Assembly (NCBI RefSeq): GCF_910596095.1
Contig: NC_056543.1
Coordinates: 26,112,542-26,176,541, forward strand
Reading direction: 5' to 3'
Source of the DNA: Thunnus maccoyii
Lineage: Eukaryota; Chordata; Actinopteri; Scombriformes; Scombridae
Length of the DNA stretch: 64,000 nucleotides
The position numbers and the translations under genes are program-made. The notes under the pieces were generated by a model that searched no databases, was not told the DNA's origin, and saw only the letters and a list, made by a program, of their open reading frames with translations. Shown here piece by piece: positions 1 to 34,857 of the stretch. Each line of letters starts with the position of its first letter. The stretch's first letter is position 1.

Positions 1-477
1 TAAAGGAAGCACAGGAAGTTGTTGACATTTGACTTTCCGCCACTGCAGTGCTGTGTGTACGCACCTGAGTGTGCTTCTCTAGTGGATGTGCGCATGCACG
101 CTTATCAGTTTTCCTGTGTTTCATTCCGTTTATCCTTGTTTTTAATATAGATTTCCTCTATTGCTTCCCGTGTCTGTTTTAGACTGGTGAAACACTCTGA
201 CGCACGGCTGACATACGCTCCTCTTGTAGCTTTTAAGGCACTTTGAGAGGGAATGACATGCAGAATGGTGGGTTTCGCTTTCAGCGGAACGAGGACTTCA
301 GAAGCGTCTCGTTGACCCCGAGGAGAAGGAGATGAGCCAGTTAGGCCTGTCACCTCAGGCATCAGAGGAAATGAAGACATGGCTTTCTTTTATGGAGGGA
401 GACACCAAACAGGATGTACTGTATGTGTGTGTGCGGCGTACTCAGGACATGGTATTTATGTATTGCAGGTTAGCTCT

Positions 478-481
<4 letters not shown>

Positions 482-512
<31 letters not shown>
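482..512. repeat. TG microsatellite
   Basis: Uninterrupted (TG)n run of about 31 bp. Confidence 0.95.
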
Positions 513-514
<2 letters not shown>

Positions 515-1578
515 ACAGCCTGTCTATGGAATGAAAACAGAGTTAATCTGATGGAGGAAGTTTGTGTAGGATAAGAATGAGAGGCAGGAAGATAGAAGAG
601 GAAACTGTATGTTCTGCCAGATCAACGTGGTCCTCAATAAGTTCCTCAGAGACCAGTGGTGACTGGATGGGATTGTTTACACTAGGCTGACCCTGCATGT
701 CGACAGCAGTCATTTTTTACTATTATTGGCTACTAATGGGGCCTGCATCGTTGAGATCGGTAGGACGATAAGGTGAAGGTCAGGTTTATTAGTGTTACTG
801 TATGGAAATATGTTTGTGTGAGATACTGTTACATAGCCTGCAGGAGTGCTGGCAAAGCCTGAATAACATATCAGCAAGATCAATATTATTGGTTGATAAT
901 TACCCTTTCAAAAAGTGGCTGATGGTATAGCACTCTTGTTCAAGTGGCATTCTGTGGATTTGTGGTATGCTGCTGCCATTCTACTGGCTTTTGGCACTTA
1001 CAAACTGTATGTTACTCATCTTCCACTGGATATGCTGATGCTGCGTGTGGCTTATAAATGTATCATCACCCCCATTTCACTGGCAGATGCCACTTTTCAC
1101 CGGCATACTGGTGGTGTGCCGCTCTTTAGTGTCATATGCTGAATCTTAGTGGTAAGCCACTTTGACTGGTGCTAAAGGCTAATGCTAACAGGTCCAAGCT
1201 GAACCTTTAGCATCCTCATCAGCCTATGATCAATGCAGCATTGTTCTTGTATTGCTGGATAGTTAGTTATAGGTAGTATTATAATACAATATTATGAGTA
1301 ATCATGTAATACCAGACCAGGATATCACTGATAATTAAGTTTATTGTTAGACTTTGAAATGTCCTGCTCCAGGCATATTTTTTATTATGTCTTTCAAAAA
1401 TGAAATCTGAGGGATCATCGCCAGGAGTTAACACCATAACAAATGTTTGCAGACACAGTGTTATCAGATTTTTATTGCTCTCAAATAACAATATCCGCCT
1501 CAGACATCCAGCATTGCTCAGTCTGTAGGTGCTGGTATGAGTTTGAGGGAATCTTCCCATTCATGCCTCCTAAGAGCA

Positions 1579-1580
<2 letters not shown>

Positions 1581-1632
<52 letters not shown>
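1581..1632. repeat. AC microsatellite
   Basis: Uninterrupted (AC)n run of about 52 bp. Confidence 0.95.
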
Positions 1633-1635
<3 letters not shown>

Positions 1636-2389
1636 CCTCACTCATTCCCTAAATCTCCTTGCCTCTCTTGTGCCAGCACCAGGCTCCCTTAGTCCCTGTG
1701 GTGATCACAGACACAGTGTTGTGACAATGGACTGATGCCAGCTGGGAGTGTGTGTTTGAACGTGACGGCTTGCAAGAATGTGTGTGTGTGTGAGTGTATG
1801 AGGAGCACTTACAAAGAAAGGCATAGCTAAAGAGCCCATATGCTGCCAAGTGGTGGCTGCTTGTTTAAAGGCACAGCCCCCCCCCCACACACCCCCCTTC
1901 CCTTTCTCCAGCTGGCATCTCGTTCAGTACTCTATACCCTGTGTCCTTCCTCCTTCCTTCTTATCACTCTGCTCAAGTAAACACTGATTAAACCTGAATC
2001 ACTACTTAATGGCTGAGGCGAGCTTTCAATTTGAATGAAAATGTTCTGGCTGGTTGATCACCAGAAGGAAATGGTGAGGAAGACGGGACAATCGCTTCCT
2101 TAGCCAATATGAGCACCGTCCTCTCTCTCCTTTCATTTTTTGTCGCCCACATAATTCCTATTTGGCAATGTGCTTTCTGCTTTGTTGGGTGCATTGAAAT
2201 TATTACTTGATGCAACAATAGGTGGAAGTTTCACAGCAGAAAATGTGACAGATGTGTGTGAACTACTCACACTCGTTGAAAATGTTTAGCCAGTTGAGTT
2301 TGACCAAGTAGGGGTCATGTTCTTGGTCTTAGATTTTGTTTAAGGCTAAGTGTAGAACTGAATTTGGCTAATTTTAGACTGTCCTTTAT

Positions 2390-2945
2390 TAAAAGGAATA
2401 GTTCAGAATTCTTGAATATATATATATATATATGATATAGTTGTGTGTAGTTATGAGAATGAGATGAGAAGATTGATATCATCCTCATGTTTCTACATGA
2501 AGTGTGGTGCTAGAGCCAGAAGGCGGTTAGCTTAGCTTAGCATAAAGACTGGAAGCAAGGAGAAAACTGCTAGCCTAGCTCTTAATTAAGGTCAAATTAT
2601 AAATAATAATTATGACTTACTAATTAACAAACTATATCTCATTTGTGTAACCCTGTACAGAAACAGAAATGTCAAAATTACAATTTGTGGATGTTGAGGG
2701 GGCTAACTATTTCTTCATAAACAGTTCACCAGTTGAAAAACTGTCCTCCTAAAACCACAAATTACCATTTTTACAATAGTGTTTGTGTATTGATTAAACA
2801 CAATGAGACACAGTGTATTAATGTGAGCTTTAGAGAAGCTGGTAGGCGTTTGAATTTTGGACACAGCCATGCTAGCTGTTCCCCTCTGCTTCCAGTCTTT
2901 ATGCTAAGCTAAGCTAATCTCCTCCTGGCTCTAGCTCCATAGTTG
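2390..2945. mobile_element. Decayed palindromic MITE (fish family with TTAGCTTAGC arms)
   Basis: The left arm (about 2390-2585) contains GGAATAGTTCAGAATT near its outer end and GGTTAGCTTAGCTTAGCATA at about 2525. The right arm (about 2818-2945) is an inverted copy containing TTCCAGTCTTTATGCTAAGC at 2890. The arms flank about 230 bp that are also partly inverted (ACTAATTAACA at 2619, GTATTAATGTGAGCTT at 2815). This long-armed palindrome is a very common non-autonomous element in percomorph fish. The outer right end is missing or diverged. Confidence 0.65.
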
Positions 2946-4585
2946 GCAAACACATTTTGTTTATTTTAGATTAAAATCTTTATTATAAGAAAAGCTCTTC
3001 AGCTGGTTGTGTTAAGACAAGATTACACAATAATTCATCCTATTTTGTCATATGAAGAAAAACGTTTTTATAGAACAACAGTTTAACACTGTAAATACAT
3101 GGAAGTAAGTTATTAAAAAGGTATAATTTGGTATTTGTATAAAAACAAAAAGACCCGAATGGTCACCTGAGAGGAGTATGATGATATGATGATGTGGCAT
3201 TACACTAGCATCAGATGAGGAAGTGGTATCATTTGTGTGTGTGTGCTGTGTTAAAGCAGAAGTGAAACGCTCCTCTGTGGTTCCTCTCTCTTGTTTCTGA
3301 GAAGGAGAGACTGTGCAACAGGAAGTGAGGCAGGAGGCGACAGGAACACACAGGAAGTGAAGTGAAGCTTACCTCTGTTGGTGTGATTCATCAGTAGTAC
3401 ATGTAACCTGAAGCCTTCATTTCTGTATTCAGCAGAGGTTTCGACTTTGACTTTGACTGTTTTTATGCTTAAACAATCAGTGTAGCAGGTTAGATTGTAT
3501 CAGGTGGTTTTGCAGCAGCATTAAAGTTAATTCTGCGTGTTTTAGCTCATTACTACAAACCTTTCCATGTGCGCTTTACATTACAGCTAACCATCTTGCA
3601 AATCATGTTGCTTGCTTGGAGATAATTCAGTATTTGACCAATCGACTATCAGCAGAAGTTATCAAAGCGACTCTGAAACAAAATGAGTTATTGAAGGCTA
3701 TTTTACACATATCAAGAGTTAAGTTTGAGGTAAAACAGTGGATCACTGTGCATGGCTATGATCATCACTTTGATTACTTTTTATGTGATTTTCCATTTGC
3801 ATTTCATAATATGTATTGATCTGTGAAAATATCTTTACTGATATCTTGATAATGATTTCAACTATATTGTCCACCTTTACTTTCAGGCAGCCATTCATTT
3901 CTGTATGGTATGAAAATTAATGATCGGACTCTTGAAAGGTGCTTGAGTTGTTTAATTCATCACAGTTGAACATTAAGTCTGAATTTATTGTTGACAAAGT
4001 TACATTATCATTCAGAATATCACTGCATCACCTCACAATAGGTATGGGCTATGGGAATAAAATTTCCCTCATGGTATATAATTTTAGGTTATAATGTGTA
4101 TATACTCTGGATATAATCAATTTTCTGAAAAATTAATTGAAAAATGGTTTATGGATAAAAAATAACCAGACAGGATGTCTGTTGTTGGCTAATCCAGCAA
4201 ATTAAAAACCTGAAAAATCAAGGTGTTTCCACACATTGATGCAACAATCATATACAGTATAAATCACCATTAAAACAGTCCTTCATGGTTTCCTTAAAAA
4301 ATATGGAGAAAATATGACAGACTCTTTCTGCATTATGCAACCACTACACTCTAATGATTATGCAATGACCCAATGATTATCTTTATCATCTATAAATACA
4401 TCAGATTGTGATTCCTACATTGATCTTTGAAGCAACTATATCTTTGATGACTTGATGTACACTATAACCTGTTTGTAGCATGTTTGAAAAGTTTGCTGAA
4501 TTAATTTCATATCAGTCAGAAATGAATGGAATGGCTGCCTAGAGAGCAGGAAAATTAAAGGCTGGGGTAACAACTTTTCATGTCT

Positions 4586-5072
4586 GCTTTAAAACAATTG
4601 TCAGGTGCCCATATTAATATTGAACATGTTAAGCTTGCTGTAATCATTCCTCCTGTTCATACCGGACGATTAGAAGATCCCTTCTTAATGTGCTTTCATT
4701 GCAAGTGAAAGCACATTAGACAAAATCCACAGTCCTCGATTTGTGCAGAAATGCATTCAAAAGTTTATCTGAAGCTTATTTGAGGCTTAAGTTGTCCAAA
4801 TTAGAGAAATCACATGGACATCTTCAAAGCCTTTTTAGCACAAATTTCCCTCTTTGTCACCATCCTTCCACTGCCGCTCAACATGGAAACATCCAGGGAA
4901 ACACAAAGAGGGAATTTCGCACTCAAAAGACTTAAACTTTGTAAGATATCTGCTTGATTCGACTAACTCAGATGGCTGAAGCCTCATATAAGCTTCAGAT
5001 AAACATTTGAATGCATTTGTGCCCAAAACAAGTACTGTGGATTTTGTCCCCCAGTCAGCTGTAATGTAAAGT
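4586..5072. mobile_element. Palindromic repeat family P, copy 1
   Basis: The left arm contains CATTCCTCCTGTTCATAC, a segment ending in CACAGTCCTC, and AAAAGTTTATCTGAAGC. The right half repeats these in inverse order (GCTTCAGATAAACATTTGAA, then GTGGATTTTG). The same modules in the same order occur at 14297-14475, 18569-19030 and 56090-56695. There is no coding capacity, so it is presumably a non-autonomous DNA transposon. Confidence 0.6.
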
Positions 5073-5556
5073 GCACATGATGAGTAGTTAAGGAGATACA
5101 ACTTGCATAAACACTCGTGTGATCCTTTACGTCACTGACATGTTGCTGCGATCTGGCATCGCTCATGTTGACTAAACAAGGTTGCAGTGCAAGCTTCTTT
5201 TTTACCCGCGCCTGCTTCTGTTCCTACACTATACTGCTGCAGTGCTGACTGACCCGTCTAGGCCCTGTATTTACCTCATATCTCTGATCCAGGAAAGGAA
5301 ATAAGGGCTTCAGAGACATGACCTCTACACAGTGTCCTTCATTAAAGGTTTTTCTCTGCACAGGCATTTGATTTTAAGATCTTTAAGATCATATTTCGGT
5401 TAGTCCTGTATGTAAGAACGAAGTTTAGTTTTGAAAAGTCCTTTTGGTAATAAAGAACATTTTTGTATACAGTGTATATAGTAGGTTACAGTCTCATAGT
5501 AGCCCTCACTGCTCTCGCTTTTGTAAACACAGCGGCTTAAAGTCAAGCAGCTGCTC

Positions 5557-5558
<2 letters not shown>

Positions 5559-5618
<60 letters not shown>
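5559..5618. repeat. AC microsatellite
   Basis: Uninterrupted (AC)n run of about 60 bp, the second longest pure dinucleotide tract in the window. Confidence 0.95.
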
Positions 5619-5826
5619 CCAGTATTCCATACCGTGGGAAGGATCAAGCTCAGTCTCCTCTTGTGTAATATCCAGGAAATATTCCCCCCTAACATATCAT
5701 TTCGTTTCACTGGCTGTTTAAATCGATCATATGTGCTTTCATGTCTTACATGTGGCTTCTGGTCATGTGCTGAATGTCTTTTCACACTGACTGTGTTTCT
5801 GTCTTTTTCTCGTCTCCTCTGCCCAG

Positions 5827-27879
<22,053 letters not shown>

Positions 27880-28878
27880 CCCCTGCGAACCGACTCTCTA
27901 CCCTCCTACCTCGACGTGCGCACCTGAACTTTTTAGTTTCTCCCCCGGTGGAACGATGCAGTGTTTTTTTTAGTCCGTAAACCCTCGAGGGAGGAGGGTA
28001 GAGACTTGGTTGAGACCCAGCGTGGATGTTTGCAGTGTTTGTATCTTCTGCTCTTCATGTGGGGAACGTGTACAGAATCACTCCGCTGACACCAAGCTGG
28101 AGACCCTGCAGCGCTTTTTCTTAGTGCCCTTTTCCAAAAACAGTGATTGGAGCAGCTGCACTGCCCTGGACTGACTACTGCAGCCCAATAAGTTGCTCCC
28201 TGAAACTGCGGTTGAAGAATTTGATCCAGGCCAACGATGGTTTGGGCCTGCATGCTTGTGTTATCTTTACACCATGGTTCGTTCTTTCTACTCACGGGTG
28301 CTTAAATCCAAACCGACCTCGGTACTCAGTCTCTGCATGGCACAGCAACTCGCCTCTGAGACTTGTCTGTCTTAAAAAAAAAAAAAAAAAGAAGCCATTT
28401 TTAACTGTTTGTACAAAATGAAGTAGACCATTAAGAAAGTTAAGTGTAATTTTAATCTTTTTTTTTTTATTATTTTGGCTTGTTGTACCAAATATTGGAC
28501 TTTCACACATTAATAATTAACATGTTTCAACAACCCGGTCTCCTAGAAATTATGTTAATGTCCTAATTAGCGTAAAAATGTTGACTGACAACATATTTCA
28601 TTTGTTTTCCATGATATCTGCTCATAGGAACTACAGCACGGTTAACAGAAAGCAGTTAGTGAAAGATTGTGGTTTAATATTTTAAAAATCAACATTGATG
28701 TGAACAGGACGTGTTTAACTTCTTAATTTTTTTTTAATAAATACTAAAACCACCTTAAAATCACAGTGAATTGGAAGTTAGTGTCCATCATAATGTGATG
28801 TAATTCATCATGTAACAGAATGTGTGAGCGGCACGGTTGATTGGATAACTCAAAAGTAGGCGTGGCTTAGCAAATAAA
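27880..28878 (+). other. ankrd44: ankrd44 3' UTR with candidate poly(A) signals
   Basis: Sequence downstream of the ankrd44 stop has no supported coding region. AATAAA hexamers occur at 28736-28741 and 28873-28878 and are the first good plus-strand candidates after the stop. A longer 3' UTR reaching towards 30.6 kb cannot be excluded. The region also holds an A-run at about 28375-28390. Confidence 0.45.
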
Positions 28879-29592
28879 CGTATTTGGCTGAACAAATGAG
28901 AATCTAACAGTAATTTCTAGGAGACGGGGTTGGTACTGAAGGGTCACATTAACCGGTACAAAGAGCTTGCTGTTAACTGTTCATTTAACAACGAAAGCAC
29001 AAATTTTAATTTCTCTGTTTGGTTTTGAGCTGTGGCTGAACTGTGAGGTTTCCAGCCATCGTAAGATGTTGAAATACTGCCCACGAAGGATACTACAACA
29101 CACTGATGGACACAGGGTTTGTGTAGATTTTTTGCATTTTATCCTGTGGTCTAGAACGGCCTCCTGCACTGTTTTGACTCCATGTCGATCCTTACCTGTA
29201 GTGCATGGTTGCACTTTGTAGAGCAGGGTAGCCAATGGCCACTTGTTAAAAAGTTTCTACCATAAAATGAACACCTTTCCCCTCCTGCGCAGCTCGAAAT
29301 TTCTTATCCCGCAAGCCCAGATTTTCCATAAAAACTAAAAACGATGAAAAGCTCTTTTAGGTCTCAGTTCATTGTGATATTTTCGATCTTTTACACGATG
29401 GTACAAATACTGCCAGCACTTAAATGTAAAATGACACAGGGCCTTGACCACTTTCCGCTCCTTCCCCCTCTGTTCGTCTACCTACCAGCTATGTGCCATT
29501 GTCTCAAACGTGTCCAGTGCCTTGATGTCTATTAATTTTTTGTTTTCTTTTATAACATAGCCTGTGTTAGTAGATTAAAAATATTCGTATCA

Positions 29593-29801
29593 TTTAAAGG
29601 ATCAGATCACCTAAATCACAAACACATTTTATTGTAATTTTTTTCCCACAGCTATTAAATGGACCTTGAAGTGTTGCTGTTTTGTCAATTGTTGTTTCCA
29701 AGGGAGATAATGAACTTTGAGCTGATAAACTGGCAGATAAACAGCTAGAATCCACTAGAAACCAGATATTTTTTTGTAATTTGGGTGAGCTGATTCTTTA
29801 A
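29593..29801. mobile_element. Small MITE in the ankrd44 3' flank
   Basis: The ends are imperfect inverted repeats of about 29 bp: TTTAAAGGATCAGATCACCT on the left and GGGTGAGCTGATTCTTTAA on the right. The element is about 209 bp and non-coding. Confidence 0.55.
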
Positions 29802-30019
29802 CATGTTGAGCGTAATGTGACACATAACGTGAGAGGTTATGTTACATTGAATGACAAAGTTTTAGCGGGGTTTGCTCTGCATGAGGGACCATTGTGTTTT
29901 CAGTGAAATGGTGTCTCACTCCACTGTTTTCTCTCCTCAAAGGCTGGTGATATTCTATATTTTTGTTATTGTCAATGAAAAAAATCTAGAACATCACCGG
30001 ACTGATCCTTTAAGTTTGT

Positions 30020-30020
<1 letters not shown>

Positions 30021-30063
<43 letters not shown>

Positions 30064-30085
30064 TGTGTGTGTGTGTGTGTGGGTG
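30021..30085. repeat. TG microsatellite
   Basis: (TG)n with a single TA interruption, in the ankrd44-pikfyve convergent interval. Confidence 0.9.
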
Positions 30086-31451
30086 TAAGAGTGTGTTACT
30101 TTAGGTACTGATATGAAATTGCTTTTGTATATAATGTGGACGTAAATCTTTGTATGAAAAAAAGTCTCCATCACAGAAGACTTTGAGTGATATCTCTGCT
30201 CTAAACAAGAAAGGATGAATAAGAACATGTTTTTTTTTTTCTCTCAGTTTAGCTTTCAGAATGGACTAAAAGGTGTATATTAATGAATTTATTTTAAATT
30301 GAAATAATAATAATAATTGAAGATTGGAATGGAGACGACTCTAATGCCTGATAAGCACACATATTGTTAACAAGCACAGTTTTTTCCTGCCTCTGCTGTC
30401 CCTGAGCTGTAAGTCTGCTGAGAGACTGAATCTGTCTGCCAGTATTATTCTTCTTCTACCAGAACATGAGCTTCACCAGTCCTGACAATCGCTATCGTCA
30501 CGTGTCTGATGATTTTCATACCAGTTCCTGATGCAGTACGACATGCTGAGGGCTGTTTGTCAGCTACCCTTTTGTTTTATTTTATAATTGTACAATTATA
30601 AAAATCTGTTTGAAGTTACTGTGTGGAGCTGTGTGTGTTTTTTTCTTTTCTTTCCAGTGAATCATAAGACATGTATGCGCTTCATTTCATTATCCACAGC
30701 ATAATCTATGTCTTTGAAAATACACATTCTTGCTGCTGAATCTGATGAGGAGGATTTTCCAACTTTACTGCTTTTGCTTGTGTGTAAATCAATTTAGTCA
30801 TTATTACTCACAGTCTGTAAACAGCCAACAAACTGAGGAAAATAAGAGGCGAGGGGGAAAAAATCCCAATGATACCTCTGAAACAGAGAGGAAACTCATC
30901 ACATGGCTGGTTTGAAGTCAAATTATCCTGGATATTTGTTTTCCAAATGAAACTACACCAAAAAACAGTAAACGTATTGTCATCATTTCAATTGTAATTT
31001 AAACTATGCAGCTTTAATCGACTCCAGTATCACTGCAATTAACTGCAATTATTGTCATTATTGATGGATCCATCAATTATTTTTGGCATTAGTCTGTAAA
31101 ATGTTAGAAAATGGCCATCACAATTTACCAGAAACCGAGGTGATGTTTTAATAATTATATAATACATAATAATCATTATATATATATATTATAATATTGC
31201 TTGTTATGTTTGACCAACAAAACAACACAACAAAAAAACATAGAATGTTATAAGAAGCAGCAAAATCTCACATTAGAGAAGTTAGCAGCAAATATTTAGC
31301 TTGATAAATGAGTTATCAAAATTGTTGTTGAATTGAAACTCTGGTTTTTACATCATATCTGTTCACTTTTTCACTCTTCATGTGATCGTTTCTGCCTCAT
31401 TGTCACCAAAAAACCAGATGATGGCTTTTGAAAAATCAGTGTTAATAATAT

Positions 31452-31457
31452 TTTAAT
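31452..31457 (-). terminator. pikfyve: Candidate pikfyve poly(A) signal (ATTAAA on minus strand)
   Basis: TTTAAT on the plus strand reads ATTAAA on the minus strand, about 455 nt past the pikfyve stop codon. ATTAAA is the most common variant of the polyadenylation hexamer. Other TTTATT or TTTAAT hexamers lie further left, so this is only the nearest plausible choice. Confidence 0.25.
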
Positions 31458-31911
31458 AGTTACATAATCTCTGTACATTTACAAACTTTAAATTACATGA
31501 ACTAGTTTGTTTACCAAACTATAACCACAAGACTTAGTGGGGGTCCTCTTGAAACAGTTGGCACTATTAAAATAACACCCTTCATTAAAACACATCAGGA
31601 ATCCAGACGAGGATATATTAGAATTTGCGTCCCCAGTGATAAAAACTGATAACTTGTCTTAACAATGCCGCGGCTGAAGAGCGGCACTGCAGTATGGAAT
31701 GATACTGTGCTGTATACTGGTCAGGCTTTAGTCTGCATGATAATCAAACATTTACAACGTCCAGTGTGCTTGTGGGTCTCAAGTAGGATGAAAAGCTCTC
31801 ACATACTGAGGCCTTGTTCCAGGAAACTGATTTCTGTGCATTGAGAGTCTGACAGGGAGTGTTCCCCGTGTTTCTGTTTTGTATTACTGCACTTGTACAT
31901 GCACACATCGC

Positions 31912-34857
31912 TCAGCAGTTGATGCCCAGGCCAGTCCAGTGGTCAGGTACCATCAGGAAGTACTTGTCCATGGCCTCGCAGAAGCGAGCTCTGTACAGCT
32001 CTGGAGAAACAACAGTGGGCATCTTCCCTGCAGACACGACACACCAACACAGCAACAAAGCACTACGTTAGAGACAGCAAACATTCACAGCTCCAAGAGC
32101 ATCAAAGAGCAGTCATCATATGCTGTTGTGTTTTGGACACGGACAGATCTCATACTGAAGTAATCTGACAGGTGTATATGTGGGCAGATAAGTAGATAAA
32201 AGACTGCATTATGTACTGTGGACTAGAACATGATTCTACGTTACTGTAATTTAAAGGCTGGTCGATTGTTATTCAACAAATGTAAAGTTAAATATATCTG
32301 ATGTACTTATCAGTATACATAAGTTATTATACTCTTTTTTTATTACATCAACAAATCTCAAACTAACAAGGATAATTTAAATATGTTAGTTTAAAAAATG
32401 CATTCAGGATATGTACTGAGAGGTATATTTTACAGCTAATAAAACTTGTCAGTGCTCTTTGGTTAAACTAGGTAACAGCGACACTGTAAATCACATCAAA
32501 CATATCTTAGACATTTCTTGTTACTTATTACCCAACATACACACAGATACAAACATGTCTGTAATATATCCATCAGGTTCTTTTTGAGACTCTTATTTTT
32601 CTTAATTCAAGTCAATATTCTTGTTATATTTCATTATTTATAATAATTCAATTTGCAGAAAAGTTTTCTTATAAAAACATATTATATACTCATATTTACT
32701 GACTGTCCTCTTTGACAATAAAGTTTATCGTAACTAAAATATTCTCCCTCTGTACATCTATCACTACTCTTAAAATCTGCATAAACTGATTTTTTTGGAC
32801 ACTTGTGGGCAGCAGAAACAAGCTTGAGGGAAATGTTTGGCTTCTTCGCTGCTTATCACTCCACAATGTTCACCAGGTAGTCACTCACTTTTTCTGTCAT
32901 TTGGTGCTGAGCAGGTATGAGAACAGTGAGAGTGAACCTAAACTGTAAAGGCTGAACTGCAGCTAGAGCAGAGTGTGAGCTTGATAACGACTGACCTTGA
33001 CCTCCCAGGATTCCAGTGGATTTGACAACCATCTCCAGTCTTTTGTCCCAGGTAAATGTCCTGATATAATCTGCAGAATGAGTAGAAGGAAAACCGTTGT
33101 AAAGACCACATCCTCAGGAAACTGATCAAAACAGACACATTATACTGAGTTACGACGTCTTCTCACCTATAATCCCGACCACCAGCTGGTCGGTAGCATC
33201 GTCTCGCCCCACCAGCAGGGAGTAGTCGATGATGAGGTGGCTGGAGAGGAAGTAGGCGTCGCTGTGTATGGCGGCTCGGAGGATGGCCTTGCAGTGGGAG
33301 CGGATGTACAGCGGGTTGTCGTGGATCAGCTTCAAGAGGTTCTCATCCAGCAGAACCACCTCACAGCTTTCCTTCCCGGAGTCTGTCTTCACGTTACGGT
33401 TTCTAAGCGATCCTTTGAGGTCAAACACCTGCAGAGGAGACGTCAAAGCTGAGAACACCACAGCGAATCTGCACAGTTTATTAACTTCTGGGGATGTTTT
33501 AATATTCATGAGAAAGACAGAAGACAAATTTCACATTTGTACATGAGAATGAAGGCCGGGCGCAGTGACTCTCTTGAGTCTTGTCCTCCCTGTGAAGTTG
33601 CCAGGCAACCAGGGGACATTGCAGGAAGTGAAACAGTCCGGCACATAACCCCTCGTGCAACCATTATGTGATGTTTTTATGTTTCAGTCAGCAATTATCA
33701 AAAAAAGTATAATAGCTTCATATTTACCGTACATATAACAGAGTGGTATCAATCTTCTATCTTTCTTTAGATGTTTAACTAAGTGTAATTTTAAGTAAAG
33801 ACCTTAAATTACGGAATGTATATATTTAAGTCTTTCTGTGTCCTCCAGACACTCTGCACTGAAACCATTATAACTGACAAACTTACACTCACACATGAAT
33901 GTGTTTTCTAACATGAAGGGTGTTGTAGTTGTATTCGGCCACAGTGTTGACACTGTGAGTCTAACCTGTGCCATCTTGCGTCCGTAGAAAAGGTTTTCCA
34001 TCACAAGCAGGTCCAGTTTCTTCTCTGTGTTGTTCTGGGAGTTCTTGTAACCGATCCGATAAACACCCAGGATCTTTGCCAGAGCAGTCGGCCTCTGTGG
34101 TACAAAACAGTTATTTAATAAAACTTAGGCAGTAAATCCAAAATAGAGACCATATTAGAAATGTGTCTTTATGACGCGTACTTTCTGCTGCACGGCTCCG
34201 GTGATGTAGGTGAAGTAGTGAGGGGCAAAGTCCAGGAAAGACTGGACCTCCAGTCTGGGCATCTGCTTCAGGATGAACCGGTCATCTGACAGGACACAAG
34301 AGGAGGAGAAGGTTCTCATTATCAAATATGCTGTTTTAGATTATTAAGGAGAGTATCAAAACCAGTGGAGGGAAGTCATAAAGCTTTGAGAGACGGACTA
34401 AGGAAAGCATGATTGGTTTCAACTGCAGCGGTAATGGTGACATTTCTCTGTGAGCTTTTAGATAACAACCTTCTGTTGCGTAGAAAACTGCTCCAGACTT
34501 CCCACCACGAGCTTGCCAGTTGACGCAGTGGGAAAGTGAGCGGACGAAATCATCCTCCGTGCTCTCCATGATCTCCTCGCGCATCTTGTGAAACTCCTCT
34601 GCGTAGTAGATCCGGCAGTAGAACTTGGCGTTGGCGTCGGAGAATTCTACACATCCAGCGAGAGGTGAAGAGTAAGGTCAGTAAGCTTTGACAAATTTAC
34701 TGAAGCGCCGAAGCGAAAGGATAACGTCACAGAGATGTTATTTCAGTTACATTCAAGCAACATGACACCGCACGTTATCACTACTGTTACAACTCACGTA
34801 GCTCGATGTGCGGATTCTGGGTCTGTTTCTTCTGTTTATCTGCAAAGTCTGCATCCT
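31912..34857 (-). CDS. pikfyve: pikfyve C-terminal lipid kinase domain exons
   Basis: The last seven coding exons (residues about 1786-2092) encode the PIP5K-type catalytic domain. Visible landmarks are the glycine-rich ARGGKSGAVFYATEDDRF, the ATP-binding lysine in FILKQM (about residue 1870), VFDLKGSLRNR (about 1943), the catalytic-loop motif IIDYSLLVG (about 2008) and IIDYIRTFTWDK. All key residues are present, so the kinase looks intact. The join at 34798/34646 forms HIELQFSDANAKFYC, matching mammals. The linker exons just before it (35049-34955 and 35496-35416) are Ser-rich and divergent. Confidence 0.93.

Larger units (their letters stand above)
1..5826 (+). other. ankrd44: Presumed ankrd44 intron 1 (left part)
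   Basis: No coding exon could be supported here. The family's first coding exon encodes only about nine residues (starting Met-Ala) before the Pro-Pro-Leu exon found at 5827, and I do not see it, so it probably lies left of the window. The stretch holds CA/TG microsatellites (482-512, 1581-1632, 5559-5618), a TA run near 2416-2433, an old palindromic element around 2390-2945 and a second palindromic element at about 4586-5072. The short open frames here are mostly microsatellite-encoded or lack any family similarity. Confidence 0.6.
28879..31911. other. Convergent interval between ankrd44 and pikfyve 3' ends
   Basis: Two genes end tail to tail here. I see no coding exon. The interval holds a palindromic element at 29593-29801, a TG microsatellite at about 30021-30085 and AT-rich sequence. 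It must also contain the pikfyve 3' UTR (minus strand, left of 31912) and possibly a distal ankrd44 3' UTR. Confidence 0.5.

Noticed and set aside
915..1142. Small plus-strand open frame (75 codons)
   Set aside because: No family similarity, no splice context and no support beyond an open frame in AT-rich intron sequence.
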